A DNA stretch of 17,170 nucleotides, taken from positions 1-17,170 of the forward strand of contig USJB01000004.1 of the NCBI GenBank assembly GCA_900554905.1, read 5' to 3'. Of the stretch, positions 7,461 through 13,345 are shown one piece after another. This DNA comes from an uncultured Collinsella sp. (GTDB lineage: Bacteria > Actinomycetota > Coriobacteriia > Coriobacteriales > Coriobacteriaceae). The translations under genes and the position numbers were made by a program. Numbering within the stretch: the first letter of the stretch is position 1; every line of letters begins with the position of its first letter. The notes under the pieces were generated by a model. The model did no database searches. It saw only the letters and a program-made list of their open reading frames with translations, and had not been told where the DNA came from.

Positions 7461-7585
7461 GAGGGGCGGCGAAATATATTAAGGTTGTCGCGAGTTCCGC
7501 ACGAACAGGAGAGCACTTAATGTGCTCTCCGTCGTGAGCAGGACTGTAGAGCAGCAACCTTAATATGTCTCAGGCCCGCCCCCTC
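7461..7585. other. 125-nt imperfect long inverted repeat, candidate structured RNA or palindromic element
   Basis: Nested arms can be traced by eye. GAGGGGCGG (7461-7469) pairs with CCGCCCCCTC (7576-7585, one bulge). ATATTAAGGTTG (7476-7487) pairs perfectly with CAACCTTAATAT (7555-7566). CACGA (7500-7504) pairs with TCGTG (7532-7536). An apical hairpin GGAGAGCAC / GTGCTCTCC (7508-7516, 7522-7530) has a TTAAT loop. Internal loops separate the arms. No T run follows on the + strand, so it is not a standard terminator. It could be a small RNA, a processing site, or a palindromic mobile or repeat element. The sequence alone cannot decide. Confidence 0.6.
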
Positions 7586-7652
7586 CGCCGCACACTGGGA
7601 ACGTGCCACGCACTTTACCTGCGTAAACAATGTGAGTGAAATATGAATCTCG

Positions 7653-7678
7653 ATGGATACGCCCGCAGCCGTGTATAC
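7653..7678 (+). repeat. 26-nt element, copy 1 (rplC leader)
   Basis: It matches a second copy at 9518-9543 at 23 of 26 positions. The core is ACGCCCG, then CCGTGTATAC. ATACG can pair with CGTGT around it (with one G-U). In copy 2 the same stem is ACACG/CGTGT, so the changed base keeps the pairing. It could be an RNA hairpin or a DNA operator/promoter element. Confidence 0.6.
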
Positions 7679-7712
7679 TAAACAGCTGTGTGTAACCAGG
7701 GGAGTATTCTGG

Positions 7713-7754
7713 CTGGACAAAATGCCTGCTTAATAGGGTTGTCAGGTAGTCCGG
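7713..7754 (+). promoter_or_regulatory. rplC leader hairpin 1
   Basis: CTGGAC (7713-7718) pairs with GTCCGG (7749-7754), and TGCCTG (7723-7728) pairs with CAGGTA (7743-7748) allowing wobble. An AAAA bulge lies on the 5' side and the loop is 14 nt. This is probably part of an untranslated regulatory leader. Confidence 0.45.
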
Positions 7755-7790
7755 GCGAAATACAAGGCTGGGGAGCACGTCGTGTAAGTA

Positions 7791-7842
7791 GTGGTCCTCT
7801 AGGGGCGTACGCTCGGTGGCGTATGCATTGTCCCAAGACCAC
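7791..7842 (+). promoter_or_regulatory. rplC leader hairpin 2
   Basis: GTGGTC (7791-7796) pairs perfectly with GACCAC (7837-7842). Inside it, GCGTACGC (7805-7812) pairs with GCGTATGC (7819-7826) over eight positions with one G-U, around the loop TCGGTG. GGG and CCC can extend the inner stem. It ends about 20 bases before the rplC start, a position suited to autogenous control by a ribosomal protein of the block (L4 is the known S10-operon regulator in E. coli). The ligand is an inference. Confidence 0.5.
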
Positions 7843-7862
7843 GCGAGAGTTGGGATCATATC

Positions 7863-8483
7863 TTGATCAGCATGATTCTCGGCCGCAAGATTGGCATGAC
7901 CCAGGTTTGGGACGAGGACGACAACGTCGTTCCCGTCACGGTCATCCAGGCTGGCCCCTGCGCTGTCTCGCAGGTTAAAACTCAGGCAACCGACGGCTAT
8001 GACGCCGTCCAGATCGGTTTCGGCGACATCAAGGCCAAGAACGTGAACAAGCCCATGGCTGGTCACTTCGCCAAGGCTGGCGTCGAGCCTGTCCGCTTCC
8101 TTCGTGAGGTCCGCGTCGAGAACGGCGAGGAGCACAAGGTCGGCGAGGTCGTCACCGTCGCTGATTTCGCTGATGTCGAGAAGGTCGACGTCATCGGTAC
8201 CTCCAAGGGTAAGGGCTTCCAGGGTCGCATCAAGCGCTGGGGTCAGCGCCGCGGTCCTATGACGCATGGTTCTCACTTCCAGCGTCACCCCGGTTCTATC
8301 GGTCAGTGCGCCTATCCTGCGCGCGTCCTCAAGGGCGTCAAGATGGCCGGTCACATGGGTAACGAGCGCGTTACCGTCAAGAACCTTTCCGTTGTCCGCA
8401 TCGATGCCGAGCAGAACCTCATCTTGGTCAAGGGCGCTGTCCCGGGTGCCAAGAATGGTCTCGTCGCCATCCGTATGGCCTAA
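7863..8483 (+). CDS. rplC: 50S ribosomal protein L3 (uL3)
   Basis: A 206-residue L3, an early-assembly 23S rRNA-binding protein near the peptidyl-transferase centre. It begins MISMILGRKIGMTQVWDE. The conserved block GTSKGKGFQGRIKRW, GPMTHGSHFQRHPGSIG and the extended loop before MAGHMGNERVTVKNL are all present. TTG 7863 is chosen because it gives the usual four residues before ILGRKIGMTQ, and GGGA lies 7 bases upstream. ATG 7872 is the alternative, but it has no Shine-Dalgarno. It is first in its block, with no rpsJ before it. Confidence 0.95.
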   Translation: MISMILGRKIGMTQVWDEDDNVVPVTVIQAGPCAVSQVKTQATDGYDAVQIGFGDIKAKNVNKPMAGHFAKAGVEPVRFLREVRVENGEEHKVGEVVTVADFADVEKVDVIGTSKGKGFQGRIKRWGQRRGPMTHGSHFQRHPGSIGQCAYPARVLKGVKMAGHMGNERVTVKNLSVVRIDAEQNLILVKGAVPGAKNGLVAIRMA

Positions 8484-8529
8484 GGGCCCAGCCCATTTAG
8501 CCCAGCGTCATACCAAGGAGAACACTTAA

Positions 8530-9156
8530 ATGGCAAAGTTTGAAGTAAAGAACAGCGAGGGCAAGAAGGTCGCCGAGGCCGAGCTCGCCGCTGAGGTGTA
8601 CGGCATCGAGCCGAACATCCACGTTATGCACCACATCGTCAAGTGCCAGATGGCCTCTTGGCGTCAGGGCACCCAGTCCGCTAAGGGCCGCTCTGAGGTT
8701 TCCGGTGGCGGCAAGAAGCCTTGGCGTCAGAAGGGCACCGGCCGTGCCCGCCAGGGTTCCATCCGTGCTGCCCAGTGGCGTCACGGTGGCGTCGTCTTCG
8801 CCCCCAAGCCCCGTTCCTACGCTAAGCGTATGAACAACAAGGAGGTCAAGCTGGCTATGCGCTCCGCGCTGTCCGCCAAGCTGGCCGATGGCGAGCTCGT
8901 GCTCGTCGACGACTACGGCTTCGAGAAGCCTTCCACCAAGGCTGCCGTTGCCATGCTCAAGGCTCTCGGCCTTGAGGGCAAGCGTCTGACCATCATCGTT
9001 CGCGATGAGGACGTCAACGCCTACCTGTCGTTCCGCAACATTCCCAAGACGTTCATCATCACTGCCGACGAGGCCAACACCTACGATCTCGTCAACAACA
9101 ACGCCGTGCTGATGCCCGCCGACATCGCCGCTCACTTCGGGGAGGTGCTTGCATAA
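8530..9156 (+). CDS. rplD: 50S ribosomal protein L4 (uL4)
   Basis: A 208-residue L4. The long rRNA-binding loop is clear: GRSEVSGGGKKPWRQKGTG, RARQGSIRAAQWRHGG, then VVFAPKPRSY. The C-terminal globular part follows, with VDDYGFEKPSTK and ends around IAAHFGEVLA. AAGGAG lies about 9 bases before ATG 8530. L4 lines the exit tunnel. In E. coli it is also the repressor of its own S10 operon, acting on the leader RNA, which makes it the first candidate ligand for the hairpins upstream of rplC here. The stop codon abuts the rplW start directly. Confidence 0.97.
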   Translation: MAKFEVKNSEGKKVAEAELAAEVYGIEPNIHVMHHIVKCQMASWRQGTQSAKGRSEVSGGGKKPWRQKGTGRARQGSIRAAQWRHGGVVFAPKPRSYAKRMNNKEVKLAMRSALSAKLADGELVLVDDYGFEKPSTKAAVAMLKALGLEGKRLTIIVRDEDVNAYLSFRNIPKTFIITADEANTYDLVNNNAVLMPADIAAHFGEVLA

Positions 9157-9444
9157 ATGACCGCCCACGAGATCATCATCCGTCCGATCGTGTCCGAGCG
9201 TTCCTTCTCCGGCATGGAGCTGAACAAGTACACGTTCGAGGTCGCCAAGGATGCTAACAAGTATCAGATCAAGGACGCTGTCGAGGAGATCTTCGGCGTC
9301 AAGGTCGTTCGCGTGAACACCCTGACGGTCAAGCCCAAGACCAAGCGCGTGCGCTATGTCGCCGGCAAGACCCGTTCTTGGAAGAAGGCCATCGTCACGC
9401 TGGCCGAGGGCGACACCATCGAGGTCTTTGGCAACCAGGCCTAA
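9157..9444 (+). CDS. rplW: 50S ribosomal protein L23 (uL23)
   Basis: A 95-residue L23, which sits at the tunnel exit and binds trigger factor and SRP. Family features are IIIRPIVSERS at the N-terminus, NKYTFEVAKDANKYQIKDAVEEIFGVKV, and the basic loop KPKTKRVRYVAGKTRSWKKAIVTL. It starts right after the rplD stop with no spacer. GGGGAGGTG inside rplD serves as its ribosome site. It is the last gene of the first block, followed by a strong hairpin and a long gap instead of an immediate rplB. Confidence 0.97.
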   Translation: MTAHEIIIRPIVSERSFSGMELNKYTFEVAKDANKYQIKDAVEEIFGVKVVRVNTLTVKPKTKRVRYVAGKTRSWKKAIVTLAEGDTIEVFGNQA

Positions 9445-9462
9445 GACTCGCTGCTGTTGAGT

Positions 9463-9498
9463 GAGCTCATGCCTCCCAAATAGGGGAGGCGGGAGCTC
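9463..9498 (+). terminator. Strong hairpin between rplW and rplB, possible partial terminator
   Basis: GAGCTC (9463-9468) pairs with GAGCTC (9493-9498), and GCCTCCC (9471-9477) pairs with GGGAGGC (9484-9490). Only a short T4 (9503-9506) follows, four bases after the stem. Termination is likely incomplete, which would lower or condition read-through to rplB. Confidence 0.5.
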
Positions 9499-9506
9499 AA
9501 GGTTTT

Positions 9507-9593
9507 GGGCGTATTAAATGGACACGCCCGGAACCGTGTATACGTCCGGTGTCATCGCACCCGAGGCAGAACCTCGAATCCCTGTCTGCGATG
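9507..9593 (+). promoter_or_regulatory. Structured rplB leader with competing hairpins
   Basis: Several pairings can be drawn. GGGCGT (9507-9512) with ACGCCC (9524-9529) competes with CCGGA (9528-9532) pairing to TCCGG (9545-9549). Downstream, CATCGCA (9553-9559) pairs perfectly with TGCGATG (9587-9593), enclosing the hairpin CGAGG/CCTCG (9562-9566, 9572-9576). The loop bases CAGA of that hairpin can also pair with TCTG nearby. The region contains the second copy of the 26-nt element and ends 30 bases before rplB. Confidence 0.5.
9518..9543 (+). repeat. 26-nt element, copy 2 (rplB leader)
   Basis: It is identical to copy 1 (7653-7678) at 23 of 26 positions. It lies 80 bases before the rplB start, whereas copy 1 lies about 184 bases before rplC. 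Two of the three differences fall in the predicted loop. The third preserves the stem pair. Confidence 0.6.
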
Positions 9594-9623
9594 GCTAACG
9601 GATTCCTATTGAAAGGGATTGTA

Positions 9624-10454
9624 ATGGCTGTAAAGCACCTTAAGCCGACCTCCGCTGGTAGGCGTTGGCAGACGATCTCCGACTTCTCCGAGATCACCTG
9701 CACCAAGCCCGAGAAGTCTCTTCTCGAGCCCCTGCCCAAGAAGGCCGGTCGTAACAACAACGGCCGCATCACCACCCGCCACCAGGGCGGCGGCGTGAAG
9801 CGTCGTTACCGCGTGATCGACTTCAAGCGCAACAAGGACGGCGTGCCCGCCAAGGTTGCCACGATCGAGTACGATCCGAACCGTTCCGCTCGCATCGCTC
9901 TGCTGCACTACGCTGACGGTGAGAAGCGCTACATCCTGGCCCCCAAGGGCCTCGAGGTCGGTCAGACCATCATGTCCGGTTCTGACGCCGACATCAAGCC
10001 GGGCAACGCTCTGCCCCTCGCCGACATTCCCGTCGGTACGCTCATCCACGCCGTCGAGTTCCAGCCGGGCAAGGGCGCTGCTATCGCCCGTTCCGCCGGT
10101 AACTCCTGCCAGCTGATGGGTAAGGAGGGCAAGTACGCCATCGTCCGTATGCCTTCCTCCGAGATGCGCCGCATCCTCGTTACCTGCCGCGCCACCGTCG
10201 GTGAGGTCGGCAACGCCGATCACTCCAACATCGTCATCGGCAAGGCCGGCCGTAAGCGTCACATGAACGTGCGCCCGACCGTCCGCGGTACCGTCATGAA
10301 CCCTGTCGACCACCCGCACGGCGGTGGCGAGGGCAAGAACCACACCTCTGGTCGTCCCTCCGTTACCCCCTGGGGTAAGCCGACGAAGGGCCTTCGTACG
10401 CGCAAGAAGAAGAAGGTCTCGAACCAGCACATCATTCGTCGCCGTAAGAAGTAA
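9624..10454 (+). CDS. rplB: 50S ribosomal protein L2 (uL2)
   Basis: A 276-residue L2, required for subunit joining and peptidyl-transferase activity. The OB-like domain carries RITTRHQGGGVKRRYRVIDF, and the SH3-like domain follows. The C-terminal NPVDHPHGGGEGKNHTSG segment contains the conserved His, followed by a very basic tail (RTRKKKKVSNQHIIRRRKK). Length is standard. AAAGGG lies 6 bases before ATG 9624. Upstream in-frame codons run into the leader and are not used. Unlike in most genomes, it is separated from rplW by 179 bases containing a hairpin and a structured leader. Confidence 0.98.
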   Translation: MAVKHLKPTSAGRRWQTISDFSEITCTKPEKSLLEPLPKKAGRNNNGRITTRHQGGGVKRRYRVIDFKRNKDGVPAKVATIEYDPNRSARIALLHYADGEKRYILAPKGLEVGQTIMSGSDADIKPGNALPLADIPVGTLIHAVEFQPGKGAAIARSAGNSCQLMGKEGKYAIVRMPSSEMRRILVTCRATVGEVGNADHSNIVIGKAGRKRHMNVRPTVRGTVMNPVDHPHGGGEGKNHTSGRPSVTPWGKPTKGLRTRKKKKVSNQHIIRRRKK

Positions 10455-10486
10455 TTTCGGATACCGAGTTTTAGGAGAAAGCACTT

Positions 10487-10747
10487 ATGAGCAGAAGTCT
10501 CAAAAAGGGCCCGTTCGTGGAGACTCGCCTTCTCTCGCGTATCACCGCGATGAACGAGGCTGGCAAGAAGGACGTCGTGAAGACCTGGTCCCGCGCGTCC
10601 ACCATCTTCCCCGAGATGGTTGGTCACACCATCGCCGTCCACGACGGCCGCAAGCATGTGCCCGTGTATGTTACCGAGTCCATGGTTGGTCACAAGCTCG
10701 GCGAGTTCGCGCCGACTCGTACGTTCCGTGGCCACAAGGCCAAATAG
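10487..10747 (+). CDS. rpsS: 30S ribosomal protein S19 (uS19)
   Basis: An 86-residue S19, which binds 16S rRNA in the head of the small subunit with S13. It begins MSRSLKKGPFVETRLL and contains KTWSRASTIFPEMVGHTIAVHDGRKHVPVYV, then GHKLGEFAPTRTFRGH, all standard. It is slightly shorter at the C-terminus than the usual 91-93 residues. AGGAGA lies about 8 bases before ATG 10487. It follows rplB after 32 bases in the normal S10-cluster order. Confidence 0.97.
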   Translation: MSRSLKKGPFVETRLLSRITAMNEAGKKDVVKTWSRASTIFPEMVGHTIAVHDGRKHVPVYVTESMVGHKLGEFAPTRTFRGHKAK

Positions 10748-10761
10748 GGGGTTAACCGTAA

Positions 10762-11133
10762 ATGGCAACTAAGTCTATTGAAACTGAGGCCACCGAGGTT
10801 CGCGCCGTCGCTAAGTACGTGCGTGTTTCCCCCAGCAAGGCCCGCCTGGTGGTCGATCTGATCCGCCGCAAGCCTGTCGCTCAGGCCTTCGACATCCTCC
10901 ACTTCTGCGACCGCGCCGTCGCCGTGGATGTCGAGAAGGTTCTCCGTTCCGCCGTTGCGAACGCCGAGAACAACAACGGTCTGCGTGCCGACAACCTGGT
11001 TGTCGCCGCTGCCTATGTTGACGAGGGTCCGACGCTTAAGCGCATCCGTCCCCGCGCCAAGGGTTCCGCTTCTCGCATTCTGAAGCGTACTTCCCACATC
11101 ACCGTCGTCGTTGCTCCTCGAAAGGAGGCGTAA
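10762..11133 (+). CDS. rplV: 50S ribosomal protein L22 (uL22)
   Basis: A 123-residue L22, with the globular domain VRAVAKYVRVSPSKARLVVDLIRRKPVAQA and the beta-hairpin AAAYVDEGPTLKRIRPRAKG that reaches into the exit tunnel and is a site of macrolide-resistance changes. The hairpin looks wild-type in length. The N-terminus (ATKSIETEATEV) is a little longer than minimal forms. AGGGGG, overlapping the rpsS stop, is the likely ribosome site. The gap to rpsC is six bases. Confidence 0.97.
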   Translation: MATKSIETEATEVRAVAKYVRVSPSKARLVVDLIRRKPVAQAFDILHFCDRAVAVDVEKVLRSAVANAENNNGLRADNLVVAAAYVDEGPTLKRIRPRAKGSASRILKRTSHITVVVAPRKEA

Positions 11134-11139
11134 AGCTGT

Positions 11140-11850
11140 ATGGGTCAGAAAGTCTACCCCACCGGCTTCCGTCTTGGCATCACCGAGAACTGGCGCTCCC
11201 GCTGGTTCGCAGAGAAGGATTACGCTAAGACCCTCGGTAACGATCTCGAGATCCGCAAGTACCTCGAGAAGCGTCTTTCCCGCGCAGCTGTCTCCCGCGT
11301 CGAGATCGAGCGCGCTGGCGACAAGGTGAAGGTCATCATCCTCACCGCTCGCCCCGGCGTTGTCATCGGTAAGAAGGGTGCCGAGATCGATACCCTCCGC
11401 ACCGAGCTCGAGAAGGTCGCTGGCGTCTCCAAGGGCCAGCTCTCCGTCGACGTTGTCGAGATCAAGCGCCCCGAGCTCGACGCCAACCTCGTTGCTCAGT
11501 CTATCGCCGAGCAGCTTGAGGGCCGCGTTGCCTTCCGTCGCGCTATGCGCAAGGCTGTCCAGTCCGCCCGCAAGGCCGGCGCTAAGGGCATCCGTATCCA
11601 GTGCTCTGGTCGTCTCGGCGGTGCCGAGATGGGCCGTCGTGAGTGGTACCGCGAGGGTCGCGTGCCTCTGCACACCCTCCGTGCCAAGATCGACTACGGC
11701 ACGGCTGTCGCCAGCACCACCATGGGCGCTTGCGGCGTGAAGGTCTGGATCTACCTGGGCGAGAAGCTCCCGGGCCAGCCTGTTCCCAACCCTGCACTCG
11801 AGGGCTCTTCCCGTCCTCGTCGTCGTAACTCCGAGAGGAGGGGTCAGTAG
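11140..11850 (+). CDS. rpsC: 30S ribosomal protein S3 (uS3)
   Basis: A 236-residue S3, forming part of the mRNA entry site with S4 and S5. It begins MGQKVYPTGFRLGITENWRS, as the family does. The KH type-2 motif is ARPGVVIGKKGAEIDTLRTEL. The C-terminal domain has GRLGGAEMGRREWYREGRVPLHTLRAKIDYG and ends in a short basic tail (SRPRRRNSERRGQ). AAAGGAGG inside the end of rplV is the ribosome site. The TAG stop overlaps the GTG start of rplP by one base, so the two are translationally coupled. Confidence 0.98.
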   Translation: MGQKVYPTGFRLGITENWRSRWFAEKDYAKTLGNDLEIRKYLEKRLSRAAVSRVEIERAGDKVKVIILTARPGVVIGKKGAEIDTLRTELEKVAGVSKGQLSVDVVEIKRPELDANLVAQSIAEQLEGRVAFRRAMRKAVQSARKAGAKGIRIQCSGRLGGAEMGRREWYREGRVPLHTLRAKIDYGTAVASTTMGACGVKVWIYLGEKLPGQPVPNPALEGSSRPRRRNSERRGQ

Positions 11851-12353
11851 TGCTTGCCCCTAAGCGTATTCTTCACCGCAAGGTGCAGCGTGGCTCCATG
11901 AAGGGCCAGGCCAAGGGTAATACCGAGCTGCATTTCGGCGAGTTTGGTATCCAGGCTCTCGAGGCCCATTGGATCACCAACCGTCAGATCGAGGCCGCTC
12001 GTATTGCCATGACCCGCTACATGAAGCGTGGCGGTCGTGTCTACATCACGATCTTCCCCGATAAGCCCATCACCAAGAAGCCTGCCGAGACTCGCATGGG
12101 CTCTGGTAAGGGTAACCCCGAGGAGTGGGTAGCCGTCGTCAAGCCCGGCCGCATCATGTTCGAGGTCAAGGGCGTGCCCGAGGAGGTCGCTCGCGAGGCT
12201 CTGCGTCTTGCACAGCACAAGCTTCCCATCAAGACCAAGATTGTTGCTGCCAAGAACGCTGAGCAGCGCATCGAGAAGGAGATGGCTGAGGAGGCCGCTC
12301 TCGAGGCCAAGTGGGCTGCTGAGGACGCCGCCGCCGCCAAGGAGGAGAACTAA
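11850..12353 (+). CDS. rplP: 50S ribosomal protein L16 (uL16) with a charged C-terminal extension
   Basis: A 167-residue L16, which helps place tRNA in the A site. The core (1 to about 135) is standard: MLAPKRILHRKVQRG, NTELHFGEFGIQALEAHWIT, KPAETRMGSGKG, and REALRLAQHKLPIKTKIV. Most bacterial L16 proteins end here, at about 137-144 residues. This one continues with about 30 residues rich in Glu, Ala and Lys that look like a single alpha helix. The start is GTG 11850, overlapping the rpsC stop. AGGAGGGG lies just upstream. The end overlaps the rpmC ATG by one base. Confidence 0.96.
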   Translation: MLAPKRILHRKVQRGSMKGQAKGNTELHFGEFGIQALEAHWITNRQIEAARIAMTRYMKRGGRVYITIFPDKPITKKPAETRMGSGKGNPEEWVAVVKPGRIMFEVKGVPEEVAREALRLAQHKLPIKTKIVAAKNAEQRIEKEMAEEAALEAKWAAEDAAAAKEEN

Positions 12354-12568
12354 TGAAGCCCGCAGAGATTCGTGAGCTCTCGGACGCTCAGCTCGTTGAG
12401 AAGCTGAAGGAAATGCGCGCCGAGCTCTTTAACCTTCGTTTCCAGATGGCCACCAGCCAGCTGGACAACACCGCTCGCGTCAACACCGTGAAGAAGGACA
12501 TCGCTCGCGTCCTCACGGAGCAGCGCGCCCGCGAGATCGCAGCGGAGAAGTCCGCTGTCGCCGAGTAG
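12353..12568 (+). CDS. rpmC: 50S ribosomal protein L29 (uL29)
   Basis: A 71-residue L29, a two-helix protein near the tunnel exit next to L23. It reads MKPAEIRELSDAQLVEKLKE, then ELFNLRFQMATSQLDNTARV, with the family's conserved central LFNLRFQ. The start ATG overlaps the rplP stop (TAATG), and GGAGGAG lies upstream, inside rplP. A short Ala/Glu tail (about 7-9 residues) follows the usual end. Spacing to rpsQ is 16 bases. Confidence 0.96.
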   Translation: MKPAEIRELSDAQLVEKLKEMRAELFNLRFQMATSQLDNTARVNTVKKDIARVLTEQRAREIAAEKSAVAE

Positions 12569-12584
12569 GACCTAAGGAGAGAAC

Positions 12585-12845
12585 ATGACTGATTCGCGTA
12601 ACTCGCGTAAGGTCCGTACGGGTGTCGTTACCTCCGTCTCCGGTGCCAAGACCATTGTTGTCACCATCACCGAGCGCAAGCGTCACCCCAAGTACGGCAA
12701 GATGATGACCAGCTCCAAGAAGCTGCACGCTCACGACGAGGAGTGCACGGCTGGCGTGGGCGATACCGTCCGCGTTATGGAGACCCGTCCTATGTCCAAG
12801 ATGAAGCGTTGGCGCCTCATCGAGGTCGTCGAGCGCGCTAAATAA
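12585..12845 (+). CDS. rpsQ: 30S ribosomal protein S17 (uS17)
   Basis: An 86-residue S17, a small OB-fold protein that binds 16S rRNA early in assembly. Typical stretches are SRKVRTGVVTSVSGAKTIVVTITERKRHPKYGK, HAHDEECTAGVGDTVRVMETRPMSKMKRWRL, and VVERAK at the end. TAAGGAGAG precedes ATG 12585. It is the last gene of the rplB block. rplN does not follow closely but after a 118-base gap. Confidence 0.97.
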   Translation: MTDSRNSRKVRTGVVTSVSGAKTIVVTITERKRHPKYGKMMTSSKKLHAHDEECTAGVGDTVRVMETRPMSKMKRWRLIEVVERAK

Positions 12846-12872
12846 GCAGTCGCTCTTACGACTTGTACGTTT

Positions 12873-12938
12873 CCGAAGATGTGCGTATGCCTGGCTTGCA
12901 TACCACGGGCCGTATAAAGGCTGCGCACCTCTCTTCGG
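12873..12938 (+). promoter_or_regulatory. Three-way-junction candidate RNA in the rplN leader
   Basis: CCGAAGA (12873-12879) pairs perfectly with TCTTCGG (12932-12938). The stem continues with GTGC (12881-12884) to GCAC (12925-12928). Inside the junction, GTATGC (12885-12890) pairs with GCATAC (12898-12903) around CTGGCTT, and GGCC (12908-12911) pairs with GGCT (12919-12922) with a G-U. It ends about 10 bases before the GGAGGAAC ribosome site of rplN. No known leader family is recognised. Confidence 0.55.
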
Positions 12939-12963
12939 TTCTTAGTTCGGAGGAACATCTACC

Positions 12964-13332
12964 ATGATTCAGATGCAAACCATGCTGAACGTCGCCGACA
13001 ACTCCGGCGCTCGCAAGATTCGCTGCATCAAGGTGCTTGGCGGTTCCAAGCGTCGTTATGCAGGCATCGGCGATGTGTTCATCGGTGCTGTCCAGGAGGC
13101 TACCCCTGGCGCCAACGTCAAGAAGAAGGACGTTGTCCGTTGCGTCGTCGTTCGCACCGTTAAGGAGATCCGCCGCAAGGATGGCTCCTACATTCGCTTT
13201 GATGAGAACGCCTGCGTTGTCATCAACAACGATGGTTCGCCCGTCGGCACCCGTATCTTCGGGCCTGTCGCTCGCGAGCTTCGTGACAAGAAGTACATGA
13301 AGATCGTCTCGCTCGCTCCCGAGACCCTGTAG
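12964..13332 (+). CDS. rplN: 50S ribosomal protein L14 (uL14)
   Basis: A 122-residue L14, which forms intersubunit bridges with 16S rRNA. It begins MIQMQTMLNVADNSGARKI and has GDVFIGAVQEATPGANVKKKDVVRCVVVRT, then SYIRFDENACVVINNDGSPVGTRIFGPVARELR, as expected. Length is exactly the family's. CGGAGGAAC precedes ATG 12964. Together with rplX it forms a two-gene unit under its own structured leader. In E. coli the pair opens the spc operon and is under control of S8, whose gene is not in this window. Confidence 0.98.
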   Translation: MIQMQTMLNVADNSGARKIRCIKVLGGSKRRYAGIGDVFIGAVQEATPGANVKKKDVVRCVVVRTVKEIRRKDGSYIRFDENACVVINNDGSPVGTRIFGPVARELRDKKYMKIVSLAPETL

Positions 13333-13345
13333 TTAGGGGAGATAT

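Larger units (their letters stand above)
7427..7862 (+). other. 436-bp non-coding gap upstream of rplC
   Basis: No gene is supported here, and in particular no rpsJ, which usually precedes rplC. The gap holds the 125-nt inverted repeat (7461-7585), a small dyad TTTAC-CTGC-GTAAA (7614-7627), the first copy of a 26-nt element ending in TGTATAC (7653-7678), and at least two leader hairpins before rplC. A TATACT at 7674-7679 could be a -10 box, but no convincing -35 box lies 16-18 bases upstream. The promoter therefore remains unplaced. Confidence 0.6.

Noticed and set aside
7688..7978. 96-codon + strand open frame in the rplC leader, considered as a possible rpsJ or leader peptide
   Set aside because: The translation has no S10 features and overlaps both the leader hairpins and rplC in another frame.
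9519..9544. The 26-nt element as an ordinary sigma-70 promoter (TGGACA and TATACG)
   Set aside because: The spacer would be only 14 bases and the -10 box is poor in this copy. A promoter role is not excluded but is not supported.
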